Shown piece by piece: positions 7,421-16,592 of a stretch of DNA of 64,000 nucleotides. Made by a program: the position numbers and the translations under genes. How positions within the stretch are numbered: position 1 is the stretch's first letter; the number at the start of each line of letters is the position of its first letter. Below the pieces are notes generated by a model. It had not been told where the DNA came from. It searched no databases and worked only from the letters and a program-made list of their open reading frames with translations. This DNA is from Polyangia bacterium (lineage in GTDB: Bacteria > Myxococcota_A > Polyangia > Nannocystales > Nannocystaceae), in the NCBI GenBank assembly GCA_030429545.1, contig JAUIFF010000002.1, positions 372,001 through 436,000 of the forward strand. Reading direction: 5' to 3'.

Positions 7421-8917
7421 ATGCCACTGCCTGAACAACTGCTCAACCGCTATCGCGTTGTCGGACGTATCGCAGTTGGCACACTCGGTACTGTGCTGGC
7501 CGCAATCGACGAACGCACAGGTCAGGAAGTTGCGCTGAAACTATTTGACGGCTCAGATAACAACTTTGCCGCGTGGGTCGATGAGTTGCGACTAGCAACC
7601 CGACTCGACCATCCAAATATCGTGAGTTGCCTAGATGTTGGCGAGGACAAACAGCTCGGTGTCCATCTGCTTGTGTTTGACCGTGCGCACGGTGGGTCGT
7701 TGCGACGAGCTATGGTTGTCAACGCGGACTTTGAGCAATCGGCTGTCGTTGACCTGCTGTGTGATGTTGGCTCCGCACTCGTCTATGCCCACGCACACCA
7801 GGTGATCCATCGCGACGTCAAGCCCGAGAACATCCTCGCCTTGCGAGCCGCGGGCCAATCACCATGGGCCCTCACGGACTTTGGCACCGGACGGTTTTTA
7901 GCCCGCGGAAGCTTGGCAGCTTCGTTTGTGGGATCACTTTTGTATATGGCCCCCGAGGTGTATCGCGGCGCGAGTAACCTTGCATCCGACCAATACTCGT
8001 TGGGCATGGTTGGGGTCGAGCTGCTCACCGGCCGACAACCGACGGCGCAAGTCCGCGACGACTTCCTGTTTACCCACCGAGATCGCGGTGGTGTATACGG
8101 TACGGTTGCGAAGATGATTACGCCCGACCCGCAACGTCGGTTTGTCGATATGGCTGCGGTTGTGCACACGCTAAAGTCCCCACATCAACAACTTCCGCCG
8201 CAGACAAGGCTCGACGATGGTCGTCGGCTCACCATCGAAAACGGTAGATTGCGTGCACTGTCGCCATGTGGTGACAATCAAACTGTACGTGGTGTGATCG
8301 GGCGCCACCCCAGATTTGTCAATCTCAATGGCGAATGTGCCCCGCTAATTGCCGCCGGCAATCGGCTCGTAACCTGCAGGGCATCCCGGCTCACGGCATT
8401 GTGGTCGACCGACCACCGCGTCGATGTGGTGGCTGCCTCGGGTGAGCACAGCGTTGTTTGGTGGTATCAACGAGGGATTTTGTGCTGTCAAGGTCTCCAC
8501 TCAACAAGTGTACCCATACGAGCAAAAATGCCATCGGAGTACCGCCGTCTGCTCGAGCTTCGGGACGGCATGATGGGAGCCATCCTCTCCCCCAAAACAG
8601 CAGTCTTCGCCTGGCGAGGCAGTCGACAGCTCCTATTTTGTCACACCAAAAAGCAAAAGCTTAGTGGTCGGTTTTTAGATCTTCCTTGGCCGATCGAGTG
8701 TGTCGAGCGTGTTGGGGAGTCGACGGTTGGGCTCATGGGTAATCAGCAAATGTCCATTTTGATAGGGTTGAAGGGCGACCGTGTTGTGACGCTCGAGCGT
8801 GTGGAGCTCGGCGTCCACCTCGTTCGAATCTCTACGTCAGGTGGCTCCCCGTGCCTCGAGAAACTGGTCGTCGTGCCAGATTCGATGTGTTCGATAACAT
8901 CGGAGGCCTATCGATGA
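7421..8917 (+). CDS. Hanks-type Ser/Thr protein kinase with C-terminal sensor-like domain
   Basis: 498 residues. The N-terminal 270 residues are a complete kinase domain: glycine loop GRIAVGTLG at 15-23, Lys40 in VALK, Glu55 of helix C, HRDVKPEN from residue 130 with catalytic Asp132, and DFG at 153-155. All catalytic residues are present, so it should be active. Residues about 275-495 contain repeated beta-type segments and might form a propeller or other ligand-binding domain; no transmembrane helix is evident, so it is probably cytoplasmic. It starts 9 nt after the V4R gene and overlaps the next gene by ATGA. Candidate targets are other products of the operon (inference). Confidence 0.85.
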   Translation: MPLPEQLLNRYRVVGRIAVGTLGTVLAAIDERTGQEVALKLFDGSDNNFAAWVDELRLATRLDHPNIVSCLDVGEDKQLGVHLLVFDRAHGGSLRRAMVVNADFEQSAVVDLLCDVGSALVYAHAHQVIHRDVKPENILALRAAGQSPWALTDFGTGRFLARGSLAASFVGSLLYMAPEVYRGASNLASDQYSLGMVGVELLTGRQPTAQVRDDFLFTHRDRGGVYGTVAKMITPDPQRRFVDMAAVVHTLKSPHQQLPPQTRLDDGRRLTIENGRLRALSPCGDNQTVRGVIGRHPRFVNLNGECAPLIAAGNRLVTCRASRLTALWSTDHRVDVVAASGEHSVVWWYQRGILCCQGLHSTSVPIRAKMPSEYRRLLELRDGMMGAILSPKTAVFAWRGSRQLLFCHTKKQKLSGRFLDLPWPIECVERVGESTVGLMGNQQMSILIGLKGDRVVTLERVELGVHLVRISTSGGSPCLEKLVVVPDSMCSITSEAYR

Positions 8918-10209
8918 ACCGCGATGAACAACGCCTGTTTGAGGACGAGCTCAAGCTGTTGCGTCAGGGCCTGCGTGCGCGCGGTGATGCCTCACGCATC
9001 GACGCCCTTGCGCAGGCAGCAACCGCCGCAAACTCGTCGCCGCTGCGCTACCTCGTCGACCACGGGATCCTTGCGGCAAATGTGGGGCGTACGCTCCAAG
9101 CCATTTGCAAGGGTTATATCAAGGCCGATGTGGAGACACTGCTGCAAGATGTCGTCTGGCCCGACTCCCTGCAGGCAGCTGTCTGCGAGGGCCCAGCGGC
9201 GGACTCCCAGAGTGATGACATTCTCGAAAATATTCCTCGGTGGAACTCGCTCGAGCAAAACACGCCCAACAAACGTTCGCAAACCCCATCGCGGGTGCCG
9301 TCGCAAACCCTACGAGCCCCTCGTCAAGTCGCGTTGGATGCTCCTAGCGTAGGTGCCCGGGTCGAGACCTATAGCTTGCGGGAGGTGCTGGCCGCCGACC
9401 CAACTGCATGGGTCTATCGCGCCTACGATGAGCGCAGGCGGCGAAATGTATTGCTGCGTTTTCTCCGTGGAAACGTCGATGCCGACCAGCTCAATGACAG
9501 CATTCACGGACTGCTTACCGTGAGCTCTCCGCATGTCGTCGGCGTCCTCGGAGGCGGTGAGGCCCGTGGTCTCACATTTGTGGTCAATGAATACCTGTAT
9601 GGGATAAGCTTGGAGGAGCACCTCGGCTCGACCGGCCCCGAAGACCCGTCGTTTCTCATCAAAGTTGCACGCACCGCAAGCTTAGGCCTCAAGGCGGCCG
9701 ATGACGCTGGTGTCCATCACGGCGATCTACGCCCGGCAAATCTGCTGCTGTATGCGGGAGATGGGCGTGTGAAAGTGTCTGGGTTTTGCCATGCCACGAA
9801 TACCGGTATCTATCAATACCTCGCACCTGAGGTGTTGTCGGAGGCTGTACTCGGAGATGCCCGGTCAGACATGTATAGCCTTGGTGTCTCGCTGTATCGG
9901 GCGGCGACTGGGAACTATCCACTGACGGCGTCGACGAGAGACGAGCTGTTGAAAGCCCAGCGAGAGACGGAAATTACCCCGGTTCGCACACGCATTCCGA
10001 CGTTTCCGCGTCAGCTCGCGGCGTTGATCGAACGCCTCCTCGCCAGCGATTGCGAGCAACGCTACCCCAGCTGGTCCGATGTCGTCACCGCGTGTCAGGC
10101 CATCGAAACGCAATCCAACCGTCCGCTTGCAGAGGCGGTCAGTCGTGCCGTCCGCGGCGAAGACAGACAGCCCTCACTTTCTACCATCTATCGAAAGGGC
10201 ACCGCATGA
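8914..10209 (+). CDS. Kinase-like protein with degraded catalytic site (pseudokinase)
   Basis: 431 residues from ATG 8914, chosen because GGAGG lies 8 nt upstream and the ATG overlaps the preceding stop. Residues 1-150 are a helical region with a Gln/Ser/Pro-rich linker. Residues about 150-410 have the kinase fold, but the beta-3 Lys is Arg182 (LLRF), the HRD motif is HGD (269-271, followed by LRPAN), and DFG is replaced by SGF (289-291). The ATP-Lys and metal-binding Asp are thus missing, while the APE motif (LAPEVL) and the DMYSLG helix are kept. It is likely a scaffold or an allosteric partner of the active kinase encoded immediately upstream. The stop overlaps the bilin reductase start (ATGA). 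Confidence 0.82.
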   Translation: MNRDEQRLFEDELKLLRQGLRARGDASRIDALAQAATAANSSPLRYLVDHGILAANVGRTLQAICKGYIKADVETLLQDVVWPDSLQAAVCEGPAADSQSDDILENIPRWNSLEQNTPNKRSQTPSRVPSQTLRAPRQVALDAPSVGARVETYSLREVLAADPTAWVYRAYDERRRRNVLLRFLRGNVDADQLNDSIHGLLTVSSPHVVGVLGGGEARGLTFVVNEYLYGISLEEHLGSTGPEDPSFLIKVARTASLGLKAADDAGVHHGDLRPANLLLYAGDGRVKVSGFCHATNTGIYQYLAPEVLSEAVLGDARSDMYSLGVSLYRAATGNYPLTASTRDELLKAQRETEITPVRTRIPTFPRQLAALIERLLASDCEQRYPSWSDVVTACQAIETQSNRPLAEAVSRAVRGEDRQPSLSTIYRKGTA

Positions 10210-10967
10210 GTGCGCACATCCATCCACGTGAAGCAATCATATCCCGCGGGCTTGCGGCGTTGACTGAGGTCGCACACACCACACTTGTGGCGCGGCTCAA
10301 CCTCCGGCGCGTGCCGGTGCCGTCGCAGCTTGCCACATTGGCGGGGCAGTTTCGCGGTCAGTCCTTGACCATGCAAACCCAGGCATTTTGTGGCCACGGG
10401 TTTTCTCGCCTCGTCCTGTCGACAATCACCGGCAGCGATGGGGCAGTCAAAACGTTTACATTGATCGGGACGCCAACACCGGACCTGGGACTCCCGGTTG
10501 TCGGTATTGACCTCATTGCCATGAACCGGGCGCTGTCCTTGGTCGCTGTCGATCTATCACCGACCGACGAGCAGCGTTGGCAAAACCTTGCCGCGCCGAT
10601 CCTGCAAGAACTCCATGCCTCGGTCGCCGACCGCAGTGTCCCGCGGCGGTGGCCTGCATTCGCCCGGGATGTGTTCTCGCCACTGGCACTGATCTGCGGG
10701 GCAAAGCGGGGCGAAGAGCCGGTGTTGTTTGCCGCCATCTCGCTCATGCTCGAGCGCTACGCAAACGCGATTGCGCAGCAGGCCACACCGATTTCCCCGG
10801 CTCGCGCACGCGTGGCCGAATACCGCAGCCACCAGTGGGCCGCTGGCGAACGTCAAAACCGGCGTGAGCATGACGCCTTGACAGCAATTTTTGGCGAGCC
10901 TGGGACGCTCTTCCTCGCCTACTTGTTTGGTGAGAGCGGGCAGGAGGGGCGTGGCGATGGCTGTTGA
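10206..10967 (+). CDS. Ferredoxin-dependent bilin reductase (PcyA/HY2 family)
   Basis: 253 residues from ATG 10206 (ATGA overlap). The family core is clear: LGLPVVGIDLIAMNRALSL and VAVDLSPTD match the PcyA segments around DLPMFGCDLV and IADLSP, and the C-terminus has the family ending (YRSHQWAAGERQNRRE then FGEPGTLFLAYLFGE). These enzymes reduce biliverdin to phytobilins with ferredoxin electrons. The catalytic Asp105 of PcyA corresponds to Asp102 here, while the position of His88 is Thr85 by my alignment, so the regiospecificity and product cannot be assumed to be phycocyanobilin. It lies directly before the heme oxygenase that would make its substrate. This is a divergent member, probably of the early-branching group known from non-photosynthetic bacteria. 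Confidence 0.85.
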   Translation: MSAHIHPREAIISRGLAALTEVAHTTLVARLNLRRVPVPSQLATLAGQFRGQSLTMQTQAFCGHGFSRLVLSTITGSDGAVKTFTLIGTPTPDLGLPVVGIDLIAMNRALSLVAVDLSPTDEQRWQNLAAPILQELHASVADRSVPRRWPAFARDVFSPLALICGAKRGEEPVLFAAISLMLERYANAIAQQATPISPARARVAEYRSHQWAAGERQNRREHDALTAIFGEPGTLFLAYLFGESGQEGRGDGC

Positions 10968-11649
10968 ACTCGCCCGTCGATTGCGGGAGGGAACCGCGGA
11001 TGTCCATCGCGCGGCCGAGCGCATGACCCTGGTCCAGGCGCTCCTGCGTGGGTTGACAAGCCGTTCGACCTACGCCGCGCTGGTGGCTGCCTATCTCGAT
11101 GTCTATACATCACTCGAAGCTGCGTTGCGCCAACATGCGGAACATCCCGTGGTCCAACACCTGATTTTTCCCGAGTTGTGGCGGTGCCAGGCTCTGCGGG
11201 CGGACCTCGCAGTGTTGGCGCCGGATCGGCGGCCACCCCCGAGCCGAGCTGCCAAGGCCTATTGTCGGCGGATCGAAGTGCTCGCCGCTGACGATCCCAC
11301 TGGTTTGGTTGCACATGCATACACTCGCTATTTAGGCGACCTCTCGGGCGGTCAAGTGCTCGGGCGGATCATCGGGCGTGCACTGGGTCTGCACGAAGGG
11401 GCAGGTATCGACTTTTACGCGTTTCCCCAAATCAGTGATGTTCAGGATTTCAAACACATGTACCGCGACCGTCTCAACCGTCTGCCGATCGACGAGGAGA
11501 CCGCGGCCGCTGTCATTATAGAAGCACGCAGGGCGTTTGCCTACAACATGGAGCTGTTCGCCGAGCTCGAAGGATCGGCACTCAAAGGATTGCTGCACCT
11601 GGTCCGCGGCCGGCGTGCGCGGCAAGCCAAGCCGATGAATCCGGGTTGA
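10957..11649 (+). CDS. Biliverdin-producing heme oxygenase (HO-1 type)
   Basis: 230 residues; start at ATG 10957 with AGGAGGGG 7 nt upstream. The start lies 11 nt inside the bilin reductase gene. Proximal heme ligand His17 is in the family context TADVHRAAE, and the distal-helix signature is YTRYLGDLSGGQVLG at about residues 122-136. The protein has the full length of canonical heme oxygenases and should open heme to biliverdin, CO and iron using reduced ferredoxin. It is the last gene of the operon and faces the convergent antiporter gene 64 nt away. No clear intrinsic terminator was seen between them. Confidence 0.95.
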   Translation: MAVELARRLREGTADVHRAAERMTLVQALLRGLTSRSTYAALVAAYLDVYTSLEAALRQHAEHPVVQHLIFPELWRCQALRADLAVLAPDRRPPPSRAAKAYCRRIEVLAADDPTGLVAHAYTRYLGDLSGGQVLGRIIGRALGLHEGAGIDFYAFPQISDVQDFKHMYRDRLNRLPIDEETAAAVIIEARRAFAYNMELFAELEGSALKGLLHLVRGRRARQAKPMNPG

Positions 11650-11713
11650 ACGTCCCGCGAAGCGAAAATGGATCGGCTGGAGGCGTGATGGCCACGATGT
11701 ACCAGTGCCGCGG

Positions 11714-13306
11714 TTACGCCTTCGATGCCGCAGCATCGGCCGCTAGCTCGGCAATCGCCGAGCGGGCCAAACCGATTCCCATCTCCTCGTGGAGGTAGTG
11801 GGGAGAGTCGACCCCGACATCTCGCAATTGCTGGACCTGGTCGCGAAACCGGGCCATGGCAACAATGTGTCCATTAAATCCGGTTTTTCGCAGCAACCGG
11901 GTGATGATAATGACTTCGGGCGTGTCCTGCAGGGCAATCACCACCAACTTGCACGAGGTCGTCGCCGTGAATCGGGCATAAAAGTCGGGATCGGTTGCGT
12001 CGCCACAGATGACCTGGCGACCGTTGGCCGTTTGCTGCTCGATAGTCTCCGGGTCGCGGTCGAGCCCGACCACGCGGGTTCCATAGGATGCACGCAGTGT
12101 GTCGTAGGCCGCGGTACCGACACGACCCATCGCGATCACGACAGACTCGACCGGCGCGTCCATATGAATGTGTTCGTCGTCGGGCAGCCGCCGTTGAGAC
12201 TCCCAGTGCTTGAGCCGGTGGATATGCTTGGCATACAACTCGTGGGCGCGGCTGTTGAACGGCGAGGCGACGGCGAAACTCAGCGACATCGCAATCGCCA
12301 TTGTCAGCAGCCACGAGGCATCGATCCAACCGGCCGTGACTCCGACCATGCCGACGATCAATCCAAACTCACTGAAGTTGCTCAACGGGAGGGCACTGAG
12401 CGCAGCTGTCCGTGCGCGCAGGCGAAATTTTGTCATCAGCCAAAAAAACAGGCCGGTCTTGGCGGGTATTAACACCACCAGGCCGACGGCGATTAACAGC
12501 TGCTCGAATGTCGGTACACCCTGCAACCCGATCGTCAAAAAGAACGCGACCAAAAACAGGTCTTTGAGCGAAAGGAGGGCCTTGCTCAGCTCGCCGGCCT
12601 TTGGGTGTGAGCCCATCAGCAGCCCGGCCACCAGCGCACCAAGGTCGGGTTTCATGTGCAAAAACTCGAACAGGTGGACCGAGCCCATCACCAACAACAG
12701 GCCGTAGAGCACCAGCAGTTCACCGTGCCCAACCCGCTCGATCAAAAGCCGCAATGGAAACCGCAAAAGTGGCAAGCCGAGCAACAGCAGTGCCCACGGG
12801 GACGGCAGCTTACCGGTCGATGCGGTCAAGAACACGATCGCAAACAGGTCCTGCACAATCAGCACGCCAATCGCCTCGGCGCCGTGGCGAGAATCCATCT
12901 CGGCGTTCGACTCGAGGACCTTGACAGCAAACACCGTGCTCGAGAACGACAGGGCAAAGGCGATCAGCAGCGCGGTCCACAATTCGAGCTCGGCAAACCT
13001 GCTAAGCCCGAAGTAGGCCAAGCCGAATACCAAGAGCCCGACCCCGACCGTCATCACCAGCATGTGGGCGGACGCGACCCCCCAAACCTCCTTGCGCGCC
13101 AACCCGCGCAGGTCGAGTTTGAGCCCGATCGAGAACAGCAGCAGGTAGATCCCGAGGTCGGCGAGCTCCATCAACGTGGGCGTCACCTCGACCCCCATCC
13201 CCGCCAACAAAAATCCGGCCGACAAAAACCCGACGAGCGGTGGCAGGCCGATAAGCTGCATCGCCAACCCGACGACAAAGGCGATCAAGATCCAAACAGG
13301 TTCCAC
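11714..13306 (-). CDS. CPA2-family monovalent cation:proton antiporter with TrkA-N domain (KefB/YbaL-like)
   Basis: 530 residues from a GTG start. About the first 370 residues form a dozen hydrophobic segments of the Na+/H+ exchanger fold, with the conserved early segment PPLVGFLSAGFLLAG and FSIGLKLD. After a charged linker, a Rossmann-type TrkA-N domain begins near residue 385 (VIAMGRVGTAAYDTL, then VVGLDRDPETIE), which would bind NAD(H) and gate the pore. Such proteins export K+ or Na+ in exchange for protons at the inner membrane. It is single-gene, convergent with the bilin operon, and appears chromosomal. Confidence 0.9.
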   Translation of the reverse strand: MEPVWILIAFVVGLAMQLIGLPPLVGFLSAGFLLAGMGVEVTPTLMELADLGIYLLLFSIGLKLDLRGLARKEVWGVASAHMLVMTVGVGLLVFGLAYFGLSRFAELELWTALLIAFALSFSSTVFAVKVLESNAEMDSRHGAEAIGVLIVQDLFAIVFLTASTGKLPSPWALLLLGLPLLRFPLRLLIERVGHGELLVLYGLLLVMGSVHLFEFLHMKPDLGALVAGLLMGSHPKAGELSKALLSLKDLFLVAFFLTIGLQGVPTFEQLLIAVGLVVLIPAKTGLFFWLMTKFRLRARTAALSALPLSNFSEFGLIVGMVGVTAGWIDASWLLTMAIAMSLSFAVASPFNSRAHELYAKHIHRLKHWESQRRLPDDEHIHMDAPVESVVIAMGRVGTAAYDTLRASYGTRVVGLDRDPETIEQQTANGRQVICGDATDPDFYARFTATTSCKLVVIALQDTPEVIIITRLLRKTGFNGHIVAMARFRDQVQQLRDVGVDSPHYLHEEMGIGLARSAIAELAADAAASKA

Positions 13307-13496
13307 GAAAGTCTCACTCCGCTCATGCCGTGAACACCCCGCACGCCGTCACTTGAAACCGCGGGAGCGGTGATTCTACAGCAATCGCCGCGAGCTGTGC
13401 GGGAGATCGACGTCGCATGCGCGGCTTGCACCCGTTCGTGTGGTTGTCGGTCACGCATTCGTTTCTGAATTAGTGTATGTAGATACAACTATATCT

Positions 13497-13508
13497 GGCG
13501 ATATCGCC
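13497..13508. promoter_or_regulatory. 12-bp perfect palindrome (possible operator)
   Basis: GGCGATATCGCC is a perfect palindrome in the 246-nt space between the antiporter start (13306) and the AIPR stop (13553). It is near an A+T-rich stretch (TAGTGTATGTAGATACAAC) and about 190 nt upstream of the antiporter start. It could be a dimeric repressor site, but no regulator is known. Confidence 0.3.
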
Positions 13509-13515
13509 TTCGAGC

Positions 13516-13551
13516 GATCTTGACGGGCAGGCCGGGATGTCCGTCAAGATC
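13516..13551. terminator. Hairpin with 11-bp perfect stem after the AIPR gene
   Basis: Arms GATCTTGACGG (13516-13526) and CCGTCAAGATC (13541-13551) pair perfectly around a 14-nt loop, ending 1 nt before the stop of the AIPR gene. No U-tract follows, so it is either a factor-assisted terminator or an end feature of the inserted segment. Confidence 0.5.
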
Positions 13552-13552
13552 A

Positions 13553-15325
13553 TCAGGTTTGTTCTTCTGCGGACGCGTCGTGGGAATAGAGCCCGTCGAA
13601 CTGCCTATTCACCCCTTTGACCAAAATATCGAGCAGGTCTCCACGCCTAAACGTTGCCGCGAGTTGCTGCCTTGAAATATCCCTGTCACCATAAAGCTCT
13701 GTTAAAGCATGTTTGACCTCACTCACCGCGTCGTCAAACAGTGTTTCGGCATTTTCTTTGAAATACTCGAGAGCTTGGGTGAAGTTTGTATGTGTAATTT
13801 TTTTATCATTTACAAAGCGCATAAGACGAGACCCCATCCGCATCGCTATGAAACACGAGCCGTATCGTACAAATATAGGATCGCCTTGGACGGGTCTCTT
13901 CCTTCGGTTCTCTGCGAATCGAAACAGGAGTACAGCAATAACAACTTCAGCTCCGGTAAGATCCGGTGAAAAGATTAGTGGGTAAAGCTTGCCGAAATGC
14001 TCTCGCCCAAAAAACTTGGCCTGGTTGGGTCTTCCACGCCAGACCGAGAGAACCGCAGCGGCCGCGGTCCCGGATGTGATGTCGCTGCTACGAGTCTCTT
14101 GAGTTCGCATGCGCTTATACACGTAGCCCAATTGCTCGATGTCGAGTTGTAAGCGACGTTGCACGCGATCATTTGATCGAAGATCGCGAAGATCTACTGG
14201 ATTCTGACTATTGGTTGCAAAGGTGATCTGGCTGGCAAGCCCCTCACTTGGTGGTAGTTGATAAAGTCGAACAAGGACGTAGGCAGGCTTATCCATCAGT
14301 TGGGGTTGAGAGTTTTGCTGTAGCGTTTTAAAGATAGTCATGCATGTTTGACCTCCATTAATAATTTGAAGATTCTCTACTTGTACCTGAAAGTCTCCCC
14401 CTTGAAACGCGTTATGAACAAACTTGTCGCATGTTAGAGTGATCCCATTATTATAAAAGTAGAAGTTTTCACGATCGCCGCTCTCAAGTGTATCTCGCAT
14501 CCCTTCGTTAACACGATTCCCTTGAAGCCCTAAGTAGCGGCGAATGTTACGCTCCAATAGTCGTTCTCCATGGCGCTTTATTAGCGATGCTACTTCCTCG
14601 ACCCTGACTCTGCCAATTAGCACTCTGGTGAAGTTCATATCTTCAACGATGGCTTTGCCGGAAAGTCGTAGTACATCGTTGACTTTCTTGACCGACTGTA
14701 AGATCTGCACAAGTCGATCGTGATTTACATGATCCCACTGGATCTGGTCGGAAGCTCCGAGCCGATTTCTTGCTAGTCGAATAACGTCTTCACCATTTGA
14801 CTCCCACCTCTTACCATTGTTGCATGCAATGACTCGAACATTGGGTATATTCCCGTCACTAATGAGGCTACGGACGAATTCTAAATGAGTTCTTAGGCGC
14901 TCATTGATACTAGCGAGCTCGACTCTGGGATCGAAAATATTGTCCAAAGCCTGAACCATCTTTTCAAGCCCAGACGCGGGGAACCCGGCTGTGCCATCGA
15001 GTTTTTGTTTGTACTTACCCTGAAACAGCGATACCTTGAACTCACCATTGTATACATCCGAAATATGAATGGCATCGATACCAAAGTCGCCTCCTCCTTC
15101 AACGAGGCAATCAAAGGCAGTCTCATCGTCCAAATCAAGAGTCAAGCGTAGACAAAGATAAACAAACGTTAGCGACTTGAGGCTTTCAGGTTTTCGAATG
15201 TTGAGCTCGTCGGCTGCTCTTTCACGAAGAGAGTCCACGAGTTTGCTTAGTCGTTGGTCAATTATTGATGCGTTGACGTTCACTTTGATTCCTCGAACCG
15301 CATGCCGTAGATCTGATAACGGCAT
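13553..15325 (-). CDS. AIPR-family abortive-infection phage-resistance protein
   Basis: 590 residues. The diagnostic AIPR core is present: YFYNNGITLTC at residues 289-299 and LQIINGGQT around 319-327. The N-terminal part has a nuclease-like pattern, GDFGIDAIHI with Asp84 followed by FQGKYK around 101-106, resembling the D...(E/Q)xK arrangement of PD-(D/E)xK nucleases. AIPR proteins are associated with abortive infection and restriction-type islands, but their mechanism is poorly known. The gene is visibly richer in A+T than its neighbours, stands alone between an antiporter gene and menB, and is bounded by hairpins on both sides. All of this suggests horizontal acquisition. Confidence 0.82.
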   Translation of the reverse strand: MPLSDLRHAVRGIKVNVNASIIDQRLSKLVDSLRERAADELNIRKPESLKSLTFVYLCLRLTLDLDDETAFDCLVEGGGDFGIDAIHISDVYNGEFKVSLFQGKYKQKLDGTAGFPASGLEKMVQALDNIFDPRVELASINERLRTHLEFVRSLISDGNIPNVRVIACNNGKRWESNGEDVIRLARNRLGASDQIQWDHVNHDRLVQILQSVKKVNDVLRLSGKAIVEDMNFTRVLIGRVRVEEVASLIKRHGERLLERNIRRYLGLQGNRVNEGMRDTLESGDRENFYFYNNGITLTCDKFVHNAFQGGDFQVQVENLQIINGGQTCMTIFKTLQQNSQPQLMDKPAYVLVRLYQLPPSEGLASQITFATNSQNPVDLRDLRSNDRVQRRLQLDIEQLGYVYKRMRTQETRSSDITSGTAAAAVLSVWRGRPNQAKFFGREHFGKLYPLIFSPDLTGAEVVIAVLLFRFAENRRKRPVQGDPIFVRYGSCFIAMRMGSRLMRFVNDKKITHTNFTQALEYFKENAETLFDDAVSEVKHALTELYGDRDISRQQLAATFRRGDLLDILVKGVNRQFDGLYSHDASAEEQT

Positions 15326-15336
15326 ACCGTAGGATT

Positions 15337-15361
15337 GAGGCCAGGTCTACTACCTGACCTC
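15337..15361 (-). terminator. Imperfect hairpin downstream of menB
   Basis: GAGG-C-CAGGT and ACCTG-A-CCTC form a 9-bp stem with one mismatch and a 5-nt loop (15347-15351). It lies 52 nt beyond the menB stop in the direction of transcription and just upstream of the AIPR start. It could terminate menB transcription; no T-run follows. Confidence 0.4.
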
Positions 15362-15412
15362 ATATGAAGATGATGTGAACGCGAGTCGGATTGGACGATG
15401 CGAAGAAAGTCG

Positions 15413-16309
<897 letters not shown>

Positions 16310-16592
16310 GTCTGCCTCCGCCGCGAACGAACCACAATCCGCGTCCGAGCGATAGGTCTGGGCGAGCGACGAAGATCACGACCGACGTAGATGGTATCCA
16401 TGCCCACCTTCTTGGCGATTTGACCCATACGACGAGCAGATTTTGGTTGAGCTGGGGCTCACCGCGAGTGGGGGAGCGTAACCACGCACTATCGGCAGCC
16501 GTGCCTCAACTCATGACCTGCCCCCCAATTGATTCTCGAAGTTCCGACAATCAAAGGCGTCCACCGACGAAACCTAAGATCGTGAGACGTCC

